From Spirochaetaceae bacterium (GTDB taxonomy: Bacteria > Myxococcota_A > UBA9160 > UBA4427), in NCBI GenBank assembly GCA_020632655.1, contig JACKFD010000012.1, positions 62,001 to 126,000 on the forward strand: a stretch of 64,000 nucleotides of DNA, given 5' to 3'. Under the pieces are notes generated by a model. That model saw only the letters and a program-made list of their open reading frames with translations, did not search any database and was not told where the DNA came from. Below are positions 8,511 through 17,578 of the stretch, piece by piece. Numbering within the stretch: the stretch's first letter is position 1; every line of letters begins with the position of its first letter. The position numbers and the translations under genes were made by a program.

Positions 8511-9878
8511 ATGGCCATCGTCCAGGGGAGCGGCGACGCGCAAGGGGGCGCGAGTGCGGCCCGCGAGCAGTGGCAGAGCCGTTGGGGTTTCCTGCTGGCC
8601 GCCGTCGGCTCCGCCGTCGGTCTCGGCAACATGTGGCGCTTCTCGTATCTCGCGGCCGAGAAGGGTGGGGCGGGATTCGTCGCCCTCTACCTCTTCTTCA
8701 CGGTCCTGATCGGGCTGCCCGTGATGCTCGCCGAGCTCACGATCGGCCGCGGCGCCCGGCGCGGGCCGATCTCGGCGCTCGCGCACTACGGGGGCCCGGC
8801 CTGGCGCGCGCTCGGCGTCGTGTTCGTCGCCGCCGGCTTCCTGATCCTGTCCTACTACGGCGTGATCGGCGGCTGGACCCTCCGCTACAGCGTCGAGGCG
8901 GCCCTGCTGGGCTTCCCCTCTCCGGCCGGCGAGCATTTCGGCGACGTCGCCTCGGGCTGGGACAGCCTCGCGACGCAGCTCGTCTTCATGGCGATCACGA
9001 TCGCGATCGTCGCCGGCGGCATCGGCGGCGGCATCGAACGGGTCGCCCGCGTCGCGATGCCCGGGCTCTTCTTCGTGATGGTCGCGATCGCCGTCTACGC
9101 GGCGACGCTCGACGGCGCCGGGGCGGGCTACGCGTACTACCTGAACTTCGACGTCGCCCGGGCGATGTCGCTCGACGTGGCCGTGGCCGCGGCAGGGCAG
9201 GCCTTCTTCAGTCTGAGCCTCGGCATGGGCGCGATGCTGACCTTCGCGAGCTATCTGCCGCGGGAGTGCGACCTGGCGACGGAGACGGTCGTGATCTCCT
9301 TCGCAGATTTCGGCGTCGCCTTCTCGGCGGGGCTGATGGTCTTCCCGTTGATCTTCGCGCTCGGCATGGGGGATCAGCTCTCCGAAGGCACGATCGGCGC
9401 GCTCTTCGTCGTGCTGCCCGAGGCCTTCGCGGCGATGGGGGCGATCGGGCGGGTCGTGGGGGCGGCCTTCTTCGTGGCGCTCGTGATCGGCGCGCTGACC
9501 TCGGCCGTGTCGCTGCTCGAGGTGGTGGTGTCGGCGGCGATCGACGCGATCGGCTGGGAGCGGCGGCGTGCGGCGCTCGTCGCCGGCGTGGCCGTCGCTC
9601 TGGCGGGCGCCTGGTCCGCCTTCGATCTCGACGTGCTCGATCTCGCCGACAGCATCGCGACGAATCTCTTCCTCGTGGGCGGCGGGCTCGCGATCGCGAT
9701 CTTCGTCGGCTGGGTCATGCCGGATCCCATCGGCGAGGCGGCCGTCGGCGCGACGCGCGGCCGCGTGCACACGATCTGGCGCGCCTTGCTGCGTTACGTC
9801 GTGCCGGCCGCGCTCGTCGTGATCCTCTGGAGCTCCGTGCAGGAGACCTGGGCGAAGCTGTGGGCGCTGCTGGGCTAG
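8511..9878 (+). CDS. Sodium-dependent transporter, SNF (neurotransmitter:sodium symporter) family
   Basis: A 455-residue inner-membrane protein with about 11-12 hydrophobic segments. Segment 1 contains AVGLGNMWRFSYLAAEKGG, the sodium/substrate-binding signature of LeuT-fold SNF transporters. The start at ATG 8511, after a G-rich ribosome site, places the signature at residues 29-48 as usual. The substrate, probably an amino acid, cannot be told from sequence. The gene stands alone, divergent from the YdcF-like gene. Confidence 0.93.
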   Translation: MAIVQGSGDAQGGASAAREQWQSRWGFLLAAVGSAVGLGNMWRFSYLAAEKGGAGFVALYLFFTVLIGLPVMLAELTIGRGARRGPISALAHYGGPAWRALGVVFVAAGFLILSYYGVIGGWTLRYSVEAALLGFPSPAGEHFGDVASGWDSLATQLVFMAITIAIVAGGIGGGIERVARVAMPGLFFVMVAIAVYAATLDGAGAGYAYYLNFDVARAMSLDVAVAAAGQAFFSLSLGMGAMLTFASYLPRECDLATETVVISFADFGVAFSAGLMVFPLIFALGMGDQLSEGTIGALFVVLPEAFAAMGAIGRVVGAAFFVALVIGALTSAVSLLEVVVSAAIDAIGWERRRAALVAGVAVALAGAWSAFDLDVLDLADSIATNLFLVGGGLAIAIFVGWVMPDPIGEAAVGATRGRVHTIWRALLRYVVPAALVVILWSSVQETWAKLWALLG

Positions 9879-9990
9879 GGCGGAGCAGGCTGGGCCCGAG
9901 CGGCGATCTCGTGTATCCCTCGTGGCCGGTCGCGGCACCGTGCCGGGATCGACGAGATGCTCGCGCGACGCGAGGCCGGCCTCGAGCGGG

Positions 9991-10053
9991 GCGGAGCGGG
10001 CGTCGGGTCGAGTGGAGCCGGTGTTGGATCGAGCGGAGCGGGTCTTGGGGAGA
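9991..10053. repeat. Three degenerate 21-bp tandem repeats upstream of a lipoprotein gene
   Basis: Three 21-bp units (start of unit GCGGAGCGGG or a variant) end 12 bp before the proposed ATG 10066. The upstream in-frame extension would read as repeated AERVLGR-like heptads, so they could belong to a longer N-terminus. I favour noncoding because a lipoprotein signal follows the later ATG. Confidence 0.7.
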
Positions 10054-10065
10054 GCCGAGCGAGCG

Positions 10066-10455
10066 ATGGCAATCGAGCTGACGGCCTCCAGGGCGGACCG
10101 GGTCCGGCTCGCGACCGCGGCGAGGTGTGCGCGCCGCGCGCGGCGGCCGATCCTGCTGGCGTTGCTGCTCTGCGTGGCCAGCTGCGCCAGCCCACCCCCG
10201 CCGCGCACGCTCGTGCTGCGGGTGTCGAACCAGCTCGGGCGACCGGTGGCCGAGATCCGCAGCAAGCCGTGTGAAGCGGGCGAGTACGCGATGGAGCCGC
10301 TCGAGGACTCCCGGCTCGGGCCGGGCGACACGAAGGGATTCGTGCTTCCGCCGAGCTGCGTCGACCTGGTGGCCTACGACGAGCGGGGACGGGTCGTCGG
10401 GGAGCAGCGCGAGCTGCGGATGATGCCCGGGGCGAGCTGGGTGCTGCGCCGATGA
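10066..10455 (+). CDS. Small putative lipoprotein
   Basis: A 129-residue protein with an Arg-rich N-region, a hydrophobic core (PILLALLLCVASC) and a Cys in a lipobox-like position, followed by a Pro-rich linker. The remaining ~85 residues are soluble, with two Cys (KPCEAGEY, PPSCVDL) that could form a disulfide in the periplasm. No family was recognised. Its TGA overlaps an ATG of the following lipoprotein frame, so the two are probably co-transcribed and may act together in the envelope. Confidence 0.65.
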   Translation: MAIELTASRADRVRLATAARCARRARRPILLALLLCVASCASPPPPRTLVLRVSNQLGRPVAEIRSKPCEAGEYAMEPLEDSRLGPGDTKGFVLPPSCVDLVAYDERGRVVGEQRELRMMPGASWVLRR

Positions 10456-10529
10456 GTGCGGGCGGCTCGTGCACGTGGGCGCTTCGTGCGGACGGCGGGC
10501 GCCGCGAGGGGAACAGGAGGAGCGGCACG

Positions 10530-11447
10530 ATGCAGCATCGAAGACTTCCCGGGCTCGTCGTCGGGCTGCTCGGCCTCGTCGCCCTGGCGGGCTGCGGCAC
10601 GAGCACGCCCTACTACCTGATCGAGTCGCGACTCGTGCAGAGCAGCCGGCATCTCGGATCACCGGACGTGACCGAGACGCCGGTCTTTCGTGGGATGCGC
10701 GGGGGCGTCCGGACGCTCGGCCTGCAGCCCCCCGACGTCTGTGCCGATCGGGGGCTCTCCCGGAGCAGCGGCGGCGGCGATCCGCAGATCGGTGTGCTGC
10801 GAACGCGCTGCGGCGTCGAGATGGCGGAGCTCGAGCGGGCGCTCGCGCGGGCCGGCTACCGCGTCGTGTCCTGGGGCGCGATCCATCACCTGGCGACGCG
10901 CCAGGAGAAGCCCGTGCTCGAGGCCGCGAGCGAGCTCGACGTCGACGTCCTGCTCCAGGTGAATGCCCTCGAGCGGGTCGAGCTGCAGCCCGGGCGCGAC
11001 GCGCGCTTCGAACGCCGCTTCTACCGCGCCCGGCGCAGCGGCGAGCGGACGGAGCCGGCGCGCGTGACGCCCGTCCGCCGCAGCGAGTTCGAGGCCCTGG
11101 TGGCGCCGCGCGAGGCGCGCCTCGTGACGGGCAAGCGGGTCGGGGCGACGATCAACGTGAGCGCCATCCAGGTCGCGACGGGTGCAGCGCTCTGGTTCTA
11201 CGAGTGGACGCGGGTCGACGAGGTCGCCTCGCAGCCCCTGGTCGAGGTGCTGGCGGACTGCGACGATGCGGGTTGCGCCGAGGTGCGCGAGACCGCACCC
11301 GTCGAGTCGGACGGACTCGTGGAGGGAAGCATCTCCGGCATCTCGCTCGCCGGGGATCCCGCGGACGAGAGCCAGGCGATCTTCCAGGAGCTCGTACGCG
11401 AGCTCGTGACGGATCTGGCGGAGCGGTTCGCCGGACGGCGTTCCTGA
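10530..11447 (+). CDS. Putative lipoprotein of unknown function
   Basis: A 305-residue protein with signal peptide and lipobox (LLGLVALAGCGTS). A strong AGGAGGAG ribosome site lies 7-8 nt before ATG 10530, which decides the start over the in-frame ATG at 10452. The central region (ALARAGYRVVSWGAIHHLA, ASELDVDVLLQVNALE, GATINVSAIQVATGAALWFYEW) resembles the alpha/beta layout of CsgG/FlgO-like outer-membrane lipoproteins that judge 'distinct activity with or without a substrate', but similarity is weak. It follows another lipoprotein gene in an apparent operon. Confidence 0.75.
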   Translation: MQHRRLPGLVVGLLGLVALAGCGTSTPYYLIESRLVQSSRHLGSPDVTETPVFRGMRGGVRTLGLQPPDVCADRGLSRSSGGGDPQIGVLRTRCGVEMAELERALARAGYRVVSWGAIHHLATRQEKPVLEAASELDVDVLLQVNALERVELQPGRDARFERRFYRARRSGERTEPARVTPVRRSEFEALVAPREARLVTGKRVGATINVSAIQVATGAALWFYEWTRVDEVASQPLVEVLADCDDAGCAEVRETAPVESDGLVEGSISGISLAGDPADESQAIFQELVRELVTDLAERFAGRRS

Positions 11448-11562
11448 GGCGCGGGCCCTCGCGGGCCGCGGTGGTGCAGGCCGGCCGCGGGGCGGCGCGG
11501 GGCACGAAGGTCGGGGTCGAGGTGTCGGTTCGAAGCCCGGATCGGGCGATCGAGGAGTCGGG

Positions 11563-11982
11563 ATGGCGAGCATCTTCACGCAGATCATGGAGGGCAGCAT
11601 GCCCGGCCACGTCGTCTGGAGCGACGACGTGTGTGCAGCGTTTCTGACGATCGCGCCCCTCAAGCCGGGCCATACGCTCGTGGTACCGCGGGCCGAGGTC
11701 GACGCCTGGACCGATCTCGAGCCGGACGTGATGAAGCACCTGATCGGTGTCGCCCAGGCGGTCGGTCGCGCCCTCGATCGCGCCTATCAGCCCGAGAAGG
11801 TCGGCCTCACGATCCTCGGCCTCGAGGTGCGACACGTCCATCTGCACGTGTCGTGCATCTGGAAGCCGACCGACCTCGACTTCGACAATGCGGACAAGCA
11901 CGCGTCTGCGGAGAGCGTGGCTGCGGCGGCGGAGGTCGTGCGCGAGAGCCTGCGCGCACTCGGCTACACGAGCGTCGTCTAG
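11563..11982 (+). CDS. HIT family protein (histidine-triad nucleotide hydrolase)
   Basis: A 139-residue HIT-fold protein with the triad HVHLHVS near residues 92-98, the active-site histidines of nucleotide phosphoramidases and dinucleotide hydrolases. The family N-terminal pattern F..I..G..P.H.V..DD...AFL.I.P..PGHTLVVP is complete. GAGGAG precedes ATG 11563. The stop codon overlaps that of the convergent SDR gene in a shared CTAG. Confidence 0.92.
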   Translation: MASIFTQIMEGSMPGHVVWSDDVCAAFLTIAPLKPGHTLVVPRAEVDAWTDLEPDVMKHLIGVAQAVGRALDRAYQPEKVGLTILGLEVRHVHLHVSCIWKPTDLDFDNADKHASAESVAAAAEVVRESLRALGYTSVV

Positions 11983-12800
11983 AGGCCGAAGTGGTCGCGG
12001 ATGATCCGCAGCGACAGCCGATCCGTCAGGAGCCGCCGTCCGAGCCCGACGAGCCACGCCTCGCGACCGACGGCGTAGCGCACCCGTGGACGCCTCGCGC
12101 CGAGCGCGTGCGCGACGGCGTCGGCGACGATCCCGGGGCCGGGTGCGAGGGGGAGCGCCTCCCGGATCGCGAGCTCCGTGCGGCCCGCTTGCTCCGCGTA
12201 GGGTGATGCGCCGTCCGGCTCGCCCCAGTCCATGCCGTCGTTGAAGGGCGTGTCGATGTCGCCCGGCTCGATCAGGCCGACGTACACGTCGAAGGCGTGC
12301 AGCTCGTTCGCGAGCGCCAGGACCAGCGCCTCGATCGCGGCCTTCGAAGCCGAGTAGTGGGCCTGGAAGGGGATCGGGGCGCGACCGGCGAGGGAGCCCA
12401 CCAGCAGGATCCGGCCGCTTCGGCGCTCGCGCATGTGGGTGATCAGCGGGCGGAGCACGCGCAGCACGCCGAAGTAGTTGGTCTCGAGCTGCGCCCGGGC
12501 CCGCTCGATCGAGGTCTCCTCGACGGAGCCGAAGATGCCCCAGCCCGCGTTGCAGACGAGCGCATCGAGATGCGGCGTGCCCGCGAAGAGGGTGGCGAGA
12601 CCCGCCTCGACCGACTCGTCGTGACAGACGTCCATCTGGATCCACTCGATCTTCGGACCCTCGCCGGAGAACGCGGTCCGGGCGCGCCGGCTCGTGCCGA
12701 AGACCCGCCAGCCCTCGCGCTGCAGACGCTCGGCCATCGCTGCGCCGAGTCCGGAGGACGCACCCGTGATGAGGACGGTCTTCTGGGGCGGGGCGGACAC
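11979..12800 (-). CDS. Short-chain dehydrogenase/reductase (SDR)
   Basis: A 273-residue classical SDR oxidoreductase. TGASSGLG at residues 12-19 binds the NAD(P) cofactor; NAG (CNAGWG), a Ser, and YSASK (Tyr-x-x-x-Lys) form the catalytic set. The substrate is unknown. GTG 12800 has GAGGAGATCGC directly upstream. The gene lies 43 bp downstream of the TAM41-like gene on the same strand, so it may be the last gene of the DAG-kinase/TAM41-like operon. Confidence 0.93.
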   Translation of the reverse strand: MSAPPQKTVLITGASSGLGAAMAERLQREGWRVFGTSRRARTAFSGEGPKIEWIQMDVCHDESVEAGLATLFAGTPHLDALVCNAGWGIFGSVEETSIERARAQLETNYFGVLRVLRPLITHMRERRSGRILLVGSLAGRAPIPFQAHYSASKAAIEALVLALANELHAFDVYVGLIEPGDIDTPFNDGMDWGEPDGASPYAEQAGRTELAIREALPLAPGPGIVADAVAHALGARRPRVRYAVGREAWLVGLGRRLLTDRLSLRIIRDHFGL

Positions 12801-12843
12801 GCGATCTCCTCGGATGCTGGTCGGGATCTCCCGGACCGGTGGC

Positions 12844-13917
12844 TCAGTCGCCGTCGCGCAGGCTGCGCCGTCGGATCAGCGGCAGGATGACGGGCCAGCC
12901 GTAGACGAGCGGATGACGGCGCTGTCGCTCCGTGAGCTCGATGCGTCGGCCCGTATGCCGCTCGAGCTTCCAGAGCACGTACGGTACCCAATCGCCGAAG
13001 GTGAAGGCCGTCTTGAAGAGACGCACCAATCCGAGGGTCCGCGCGAAGGGGCGCATCAGGCGCCATCGCAGCCGTCCGAGCGCCCGTCGCCGCGGCGCGA
13101 GCTCGACCTCGAAGGAGCGCGGATGCTCGGTCGCCGCACGCAGGTGTCCACGTCGGGCGAGCTCGCGCAGCGCGAGGTAGCCGACCGCGTCGTAGCGCTC
13201 GGGATCCGCACGGTAGAGCGACAGGATCGACTCCTCGGCCTCGGGTCGGCGCTCGCTGTCATAGGTCCGGCGGAAGGCCTCCTGCCAGAACGCGGCGAGC
13301 GAGAAGCGGAGCACCCCGTTCCGCTCCGGGAGGAGCATCACGAGTCGCCCGACCATCGTCACGACGGCCTCGGCGATGCGCCCCTCCAGAAAGGTGCGGG
13401 CGTCCTCGTCGCGAACGCAGAGGGCGCGGACGGGCTGGGCGAAGCGCGCCCAGACGTAGGGGTGCCAGGCCGAGAGCGCCGTGCCGCGGGCGAAGTCCCG
13501 GCGGCTGATCACGCCGTACTTCGTCCGCAGGGTACGTCCCTCGTGCTCGCACTCGAGGTAGAAGACGTTGGGTGGCGCGATCGCGTTCGCCAGCGCGAGC
13601 AGGGGGTTGCCGTAGGTGCTTCGATAGCGGTCGACGACGACCCAGAAGTCGAGCACGCCCTCGTCGGTCTCCGCGCGCAGGCAGGAGCCGTAGAAGAGCA
13701 CGCCCAGCACGGCCTCGGGGTGGCGGCTCGCGATCTGCTGCGCGAGCCAGGCGGGACCCGGTCGAATGGGCTCGCGGAGCTCGCGCGCGACGATCTGGCG
13801 GAGTGCTGCGAGGTCTTCGCTCGGGGCCGGCATCTGGTGCGGTGTCCGACGACGGCTCGCCGCGGGAGCGCGACCGTCGTTCGCGAGCGACGTCGCCGCG
13901 GCGTGCTGTGCACCCAT
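12844..13917 (-). CDS. TAM41/Mmp37-like nucleotidyltransferase, candidate CDP-diacylglycerol synthase
   Basis: A 357-residue protein with a nucleotidyltransferase motif YGSCLRAETDEGVLDFWVVVD (Gly-Ser at 77-78, acidic residues at 90 and 96) and KYGVIS at 133-138. Both the motif (YGSG...LDFxxVVD) and the KYGVIS block are hallmarks of mitochondrial TAM41, which makes CDP-diacylglycerol from phosphatidate and CTP. It starts 12 bp after a DAG-kinase-like gene, whose product could be the substrate. The family assignment is from motif recognition only. ATG 13917 is tentative; ATG 13833 would drop 28 residues. Confidence 0.7.
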   Translation of the reverse strand: MGAQHAAATSLANDGRAPAASRRRTPHQMPAPSEDLAALRQIVARELREPIRPGPAWLAQQIASRHPEAVLGVLFYGSCLRAETDEGVLDFWVVVDRYRSTYGNPLLALANAIAPPNVFYLECEHEGRTLRTKYGVISRRDFARGTALSAWHPYVWARFAQPVRALCVRDEDARTFLEGRIAEAVVTMVGRLVMLLPERNGVLRFSLAAFWQEAFRRTYDSERRPEAEESILSLYRADPERYDAVGYLALRELARRGHLRAATEHPRSFEVELAPRRRALGRLRWRLMRPFARTLGLVRLFKTAFTFGDWVPYVLWKLERHTGRRIELTERQRRHPLVYGWPVILPLIRRRSLRDGD

Positions 13918-13929
13918 CCGGGCGCCGCG

Positions 13930-14907
13930 TCACGCGCGGACGAAGTGGACGACGCGCTCGGCCGAGAGGGCGATGCTCCGGTCGGGATCGGGCTGCCAGA
14001 GCTCGCCGTCGACCGTGAAGCCGCAGCTCATGCGGAGCTCCGCGCGCTCGACGTTGCGACTGGTGTAGCCGGCCTCGGGCGTCACCCACTCCGCGGGCTT
14101 GCCGCGCAGCATGCCGACCGCCGCCCGACCGATCCGCTCGCAGGGCGCGGAGATCGAGGTGAAGCGGACGCCGCCGGGCCCCTGGCCCCAGAACGGGCGC
14201 ATGCGGGCGAAGAGTCGCGACAGCGTCGAGGCGATCACCAGGTGGAACTCGCCCTGCGCGACGGCCTCGCCATCGAGCAGGATCTGCACCTTGTCCGGCG
14301 TCAGGATGCCCGACTGGTCGCCCGTGATCGCGCGGCCCAGCAGGCCCGCCGTCACGAGCGTCGCGCCGGGCACGCCCTCGACGACGCTGCGCTTGCCGTC
14401 CTGGTCGAAGAGGCGATGGTTCAGCTCGATCGCGCGCTTGATGATGCCGGCCCCGAAGAACATGCCGTACTGGGCCGCGCGCTGGATGCCGTAGCCGTAG
14501 GAGACGCGCAGCACGCGCCGCGGCTCGACGCGCTCGGCGATCCGGCCGTCCTCGGCGCAGGCGATCAGCTCGGCCAGGCCGCGGAGCGGGTCGCGGTCGG
14601 CGTCCAGATCCATCGCGCTCATGTTGGTCCGCCCCGCGCGCAGCGGAGCCACGAGCGGCACGTTCTCGCCGAAGACCCCGCCGCCGAGCAGCTCGGTCAG
14701 CACGTATTGGAGCGTCCCGTCGCCGCCGTTCACGACGAGCAGGTCGACCTCCTGGCGGGCGAGCTCGGCGAGCGCCTCGGGCATGACGCCCGCGTGGTCC
14801 GTCTCGACGTGGAGCACGTCCGGGTGGCTGCGCAGGAAGCCGAGCATCCGGCTCACCTGCTCCTGGCTCTTCCCGGCGCGCAGGTTGTTGACGACACCGA
14901 TCCGCAA
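13930..14907 (-). CDS. Diacylglycerol kinase-like lipid kinase (DAGKc domain)
   Basis: A 325-residue protein with the DAGK catalytic nucleotide loop GGDGT at residues 61-65 (VVNGGDGTLQYVL) and the downstream beta-sandwich region. The family phosphorylates diacylglycerol, sphingoid bases or similar lipids with ATP at the inner membrane. TTG 14907 is supported by GGAG 6 nt upstream and by the family-typical start RIGVVNN. It is first in a run with the TAM41-like and SDR genes, suggesting a lipid-head-group operon. Confidence 0.88.
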   Translation of the reverse strand: MRIGVVNNLRAGKSQEQVSRMLGFLRSHPDVLHVETDHAGVMPEALAELARQEVDLLVVNGGDGTLQYVLTELLGGGVFGENVPLVAPLRAGRTNMSAMDLDADRDPLRGLAELIACAEDGRIAERVEPRRVLRVSYGYGIQRAAQYGMFFGAGIIKRAIELNHRLFDQDGKRSVVEGVPGATLVTAGLLGRAITGDQSGILTPDKVQILLDGEAVAQGEFHLVIASTLSRLFARMRPFWGQGPGGVRFTSISAPCERIGRAAVGMLRGKPAEWVTPEAGYTSRNVERAELRMSCGFTVDGELWQPDPDRSIALSAERVVHFVRA

Positions 14908-15053
14908 TGGGCGCTCCGATTCTCTGGGGGCGTGACCTCTGGAGGTCTGGTCTCTCGGGCCTGATCTCTCGGCGATGACGTGTCACCGCCCGACGAGGAC
15001 GCTCGTGTCGATCGGGTGAAGGACGGGGCTCGCGGAGCCCGGACCGAAGAGAT

Positions 15054-16382
15054 TCAGCGGCCGGAACTCGGATTCAAGAACGTGATGGAAGCCACACCCG
15101 TCACGCTGCGATGCGCAGCCTCGTCTTCGGTCTCCCGTTTGGAGTTCGTTGGACTCTCGGATTCGCCGGATTGGGGGAGGGACGGGGTTTCCGGCGCGGG
15201 CGCAACGGTAACCTCGATCCGCGCGTCCGCCCAGACCTCCTGGGGTCTGGACTTCCTTCGGAAGAACCACTGGAACGGCTGAGGAATCACGTCCAGCGGG
15301 TCGTAGCGGAGCCATTCCGATCCGAGGTGGATTCGCCCCGAACGAGTCAGATCCGAGAAGCGGACGAGAGACGGGATCGGGTAGCTCCCCCTCGGGCCTC
15401 CCGCGGGCCACGTCTCCTGCCAGCTGGCAGGCGGATTGCCGCCCCCGTCCAGGGCGCGTCCCCGACGGTCCCGGAGGACGTACCAGGCCCGCTCGAAGCC
15501 CTGGCCCCGCACCAGCTGCAGGCCGTAGAAGTGTCCCTGAGCGCCGGATCCGTAGACGTCGATGCGCCGGTCCACGAGCTCCGCCTCGTCCCGGCTCATC
15601 CAGGTATGCGCGAGCCAGGTGCGGCCGCGCGTAGCGAGCGGGGTGGTCATCCAGGGGGCCAGGATCGTTCCCTCGGTCGGGGACGCGATCGCGAGGACGT
15701 CGATGGCGTAGCTGGGGGGGAGTCGGTCCCTGGGCACGGCGACGCCGCCCCGCTCGGGGAAGTCGAAGAAGAGCCGGATCTCGATCTCGTCCTTGGTGAT
15801 GCGGAGCTCGCCGCGGGGGCGATGCAGATCGAGATGGCTGGCGGCGATGTCGAAGAAGAGGCGGTCCGGAGAGGCCGTCCAGCTTCCCTCGCGGCGTCCG
15901 TTCTCGTAGCGGAAGGGGGGGCGCCCCGGCTCGGTCAGATGGCCGACGGCGACGGCGGTGTGCTCGCCCGGTCCGGCGTTCGTCAGCAGGAATCGCTGGC
16001 TGATGCGATGCCCGCTGTCGAGCTCGACGTAGAGCGTCCAGTACTCGCTCGCGTCGTCCCCATCGAGCCAGCGCGCGGACGGGTCCAGCACGGGCGCGGG
16101 CGGCAAGGGCGCGACGTCGGGTCGCCCACGCTCGGGGGCCGGCGGAGGCAGGCTCGGGTCGGCGGGTGCGGACGACGGCGACTCGGTTCCGGTCGACCTC
16201 GCGAGGCCGGGGGGCGGCTCCTCGGGGCCCGGCGCGCCGGCCCGGGCGAGGGCCGGGAGCCAGGCGCCGAGCGCCAGAGCCAGCACGAGGCAGCCCGTTC
16301 GGCGCGTCCCGACGCGAGCGGGTGCGGGGCCGGTCGATGGCGCCGGGGTGCGGGGGCGGCCGCGGGGGGACTGCTCAGTCAC
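15054..16382 (-). CDS. Secreted protein, possibly AttH/CrtC-like lipocalin fold
   Basis: A 442-residue protein with an Arg/Pro-rich start, a hydrophobic segment (CLVLALALGAWLPALARAGA) that looks like a signal peptide, and then a Pro-rich linker. The region from about residue 110 (YWTLYVELDSGHRISQRFLLTNAG) is beta-rich and reminiscent of AttH/hydroxyneurosporene-synthase-like double lipocalins, but I could not confirm it. The GTG start is weakly supported. It is divergent from the metallophosphoesterase gene, 200 bp away; that gap shows no clear promoter. Confidence 0.6.
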   Translation of the reverse strand: MTEQSPRGRPRTPAPSTGPAPARVGTRRTGCLVLALALGAWLPALARAGAPGPEEPPPGLARSTGTESPSSAPADPSLPPPAPERGRPDVAPLPPAPVLDPSARWLDGDDASEYWTLYVELDSGHRISQRFLLTNAGPGEHTAVAVGHLTEPGRPPFRYENGRREGSWTASPDRLFFDIAASHLDLHRPRGELRITKDEIEIRLFFDFPERGGVAVPRDRLPPSYAIDVLAIASPTEGTILAPWMTTPLATRGRTWLAHTWMSRDEAELVDRRIDVYGSGAQGHFYGLQLVRGQGFERAWYVLRDRRGRALDGGGNPPASWQETWPAGGPRGSYPIPSLVRFSDLTRSGRIHLGSEWLRYDPLDVIPQPFQWFFRRKSRPQEVWADARIEVTVAPAPETPSLPQSGESESPTNSKRETEDEAAHRSVTGVASITFLNPSSGR

Positions 16383-16582
16383 GATGGATCGGAATCTCCG
16401 CGTCGCGGGACGGGCGTCCGTCGCGAGCCTGGCCCGATGATCCCGGGAATCAGGGAAGGGCCTCGCTGCCGGGATGATGGATGAGGCTGCGATCCGCGCT
16501 CCGGTTTCGATCGAGCGGGATCGAGGCTATCACACGGCCCGCCATGGGCCGATCCGTCCGGCCGCGCCAACCGGGGGCGTGA

Positions 16583-17578
16583 TTGTCCGAGCCGATCCGT
16601 TTCGCACACCTCTCCGACTGGCACGCCACCACGTTGGTCGGGGGAGGCCGCGGACTCCTGCGACCGAAGCGGCTCTCGGGGTGGGCCTCCTGGGCGCTCC
16701 GCCGGCGGCACCACCACGACCCGGCGGTGCTCCGCGCCGCGTTCCGGGATCTGCGGGCGCGCGGCGTACGGCGGGTGCTCGTGACCGGGGACCTGACCCA
16801 CGTCTCGCTGCCCCAGGAGTTTCGCGCCGCGCGCGGGCACCTGGCCGAGCTCGGGGAGCCCGAGGCCGTCTTCCTCGTGCCGGGCAATCACGACTGCTAC
16901 GTGCCCGTGCCCGCCGCCGAGTCGTGGGACGAGTGGGCGGCGTATCTGCGAGGACAGTCGCGCGACACGCTCGCGCCTGCGCTCGCGGCCTGCGTGGTCG
17001 ACCCGCCCGCACGCGATCGGGCTCCGAGGCATGCGGACTATCCCACGCTGCGGGTCGAGGGGCGGCTGGCGGTCGTCGGGCTCTGCTCCGCCGTGCCGAC
17101 GCCGATCTTCCGCGCGGGGGGACGGCTCGGGAGCGCACAGCTCGAGCGGCTCGAACGGCTGCTGGTCGAGCTCGGGCGGATCGGCCTGTGTCGGGTCGTC
17201 CTCGTGCACCACCCCGTGATCGAGGCGATGGAGCCCCCCCGACGTCGACTGGAGGATGGCGCGGCCCTGCGATCCGTCCTCGAGCGCGCCGGGGCGTCGC
17301 TCGTCCTGCACGGACACAAGCATCGTCGGCGGGTCGGCTTCCTCGCAGGTCCCGACGGTCCGATTCCCGTGATCGGCGTCCCGAGTAGCTCCGAGGTCGG
17401 CAGCCGCCCGGAGAAGCGCGCGCGCTACCACGTCTACACGGTCGAGGAACGAAAGGGCGACGACGCCGGGTCGCCATCCGGGCGCTTCCGCATCGCTGCG
17501 GAGGTGCGCGGCTACGACGCCGCGTCGGGCGAGTTCGTGGCCGTCGACGAGCCGCTCGTCATGCACCCCGCGCCGTAA
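16583..17578 (+). CDS. Calcineurin-like metallophosphoesterase
   Basis: A 331-residue cytoplasmic phosphoesterase. The dinuclear metal motifs are in order: HLSDWH (DxH) near residue 9-14, GDLTH near 69, GNHD near 101, a later His in VLVHHP, and LHGHKHR. The substrate is unknown. TTG 16583 is taken as start because it places HLSDWH at the usual distance, with GGGGGCG upstream. The last 20 bp overlap the convergent NTP-transferase gene. Confidence 0.88.
   Translation: MSEPIRFAHLSDWHATTLVGGGRGLLRPKRLSGWASWALRRRHHHDPAVLRAAFRDLRARGVRRVLVTGDLTHVSLPQEFRAARGHLAELGEPEAVFLVPGNHDCYVPVPAAESWDEWAAYLRGQSRDTLAPALAACVVDPPARDRAPRHADYPTLRVEGRLAVVGLCSAVPTPIFRAGGRLGSAQLERLERLLVELGRIGLCRVVLVHHPVIEAMEPPRRRLEDGAALRSVLERAGASLVLHGHKHRRRVGFLAGPDGPIPVIGVPSSSEVGSRPEKRARYHVYTVEERKGDDAGSPSGRFRIAAEVRGYDAASGEFVAVDEPLVMHPAP

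Noticed and set aside
10452..10529. ATG 10452 as start of the second lipoprotein (ATGA overlap with the previous stop)
   Set aside because: AGGAGGAG and the lipoprotein signal both point to ATG 10530; the extra 26 residues have no signal features.
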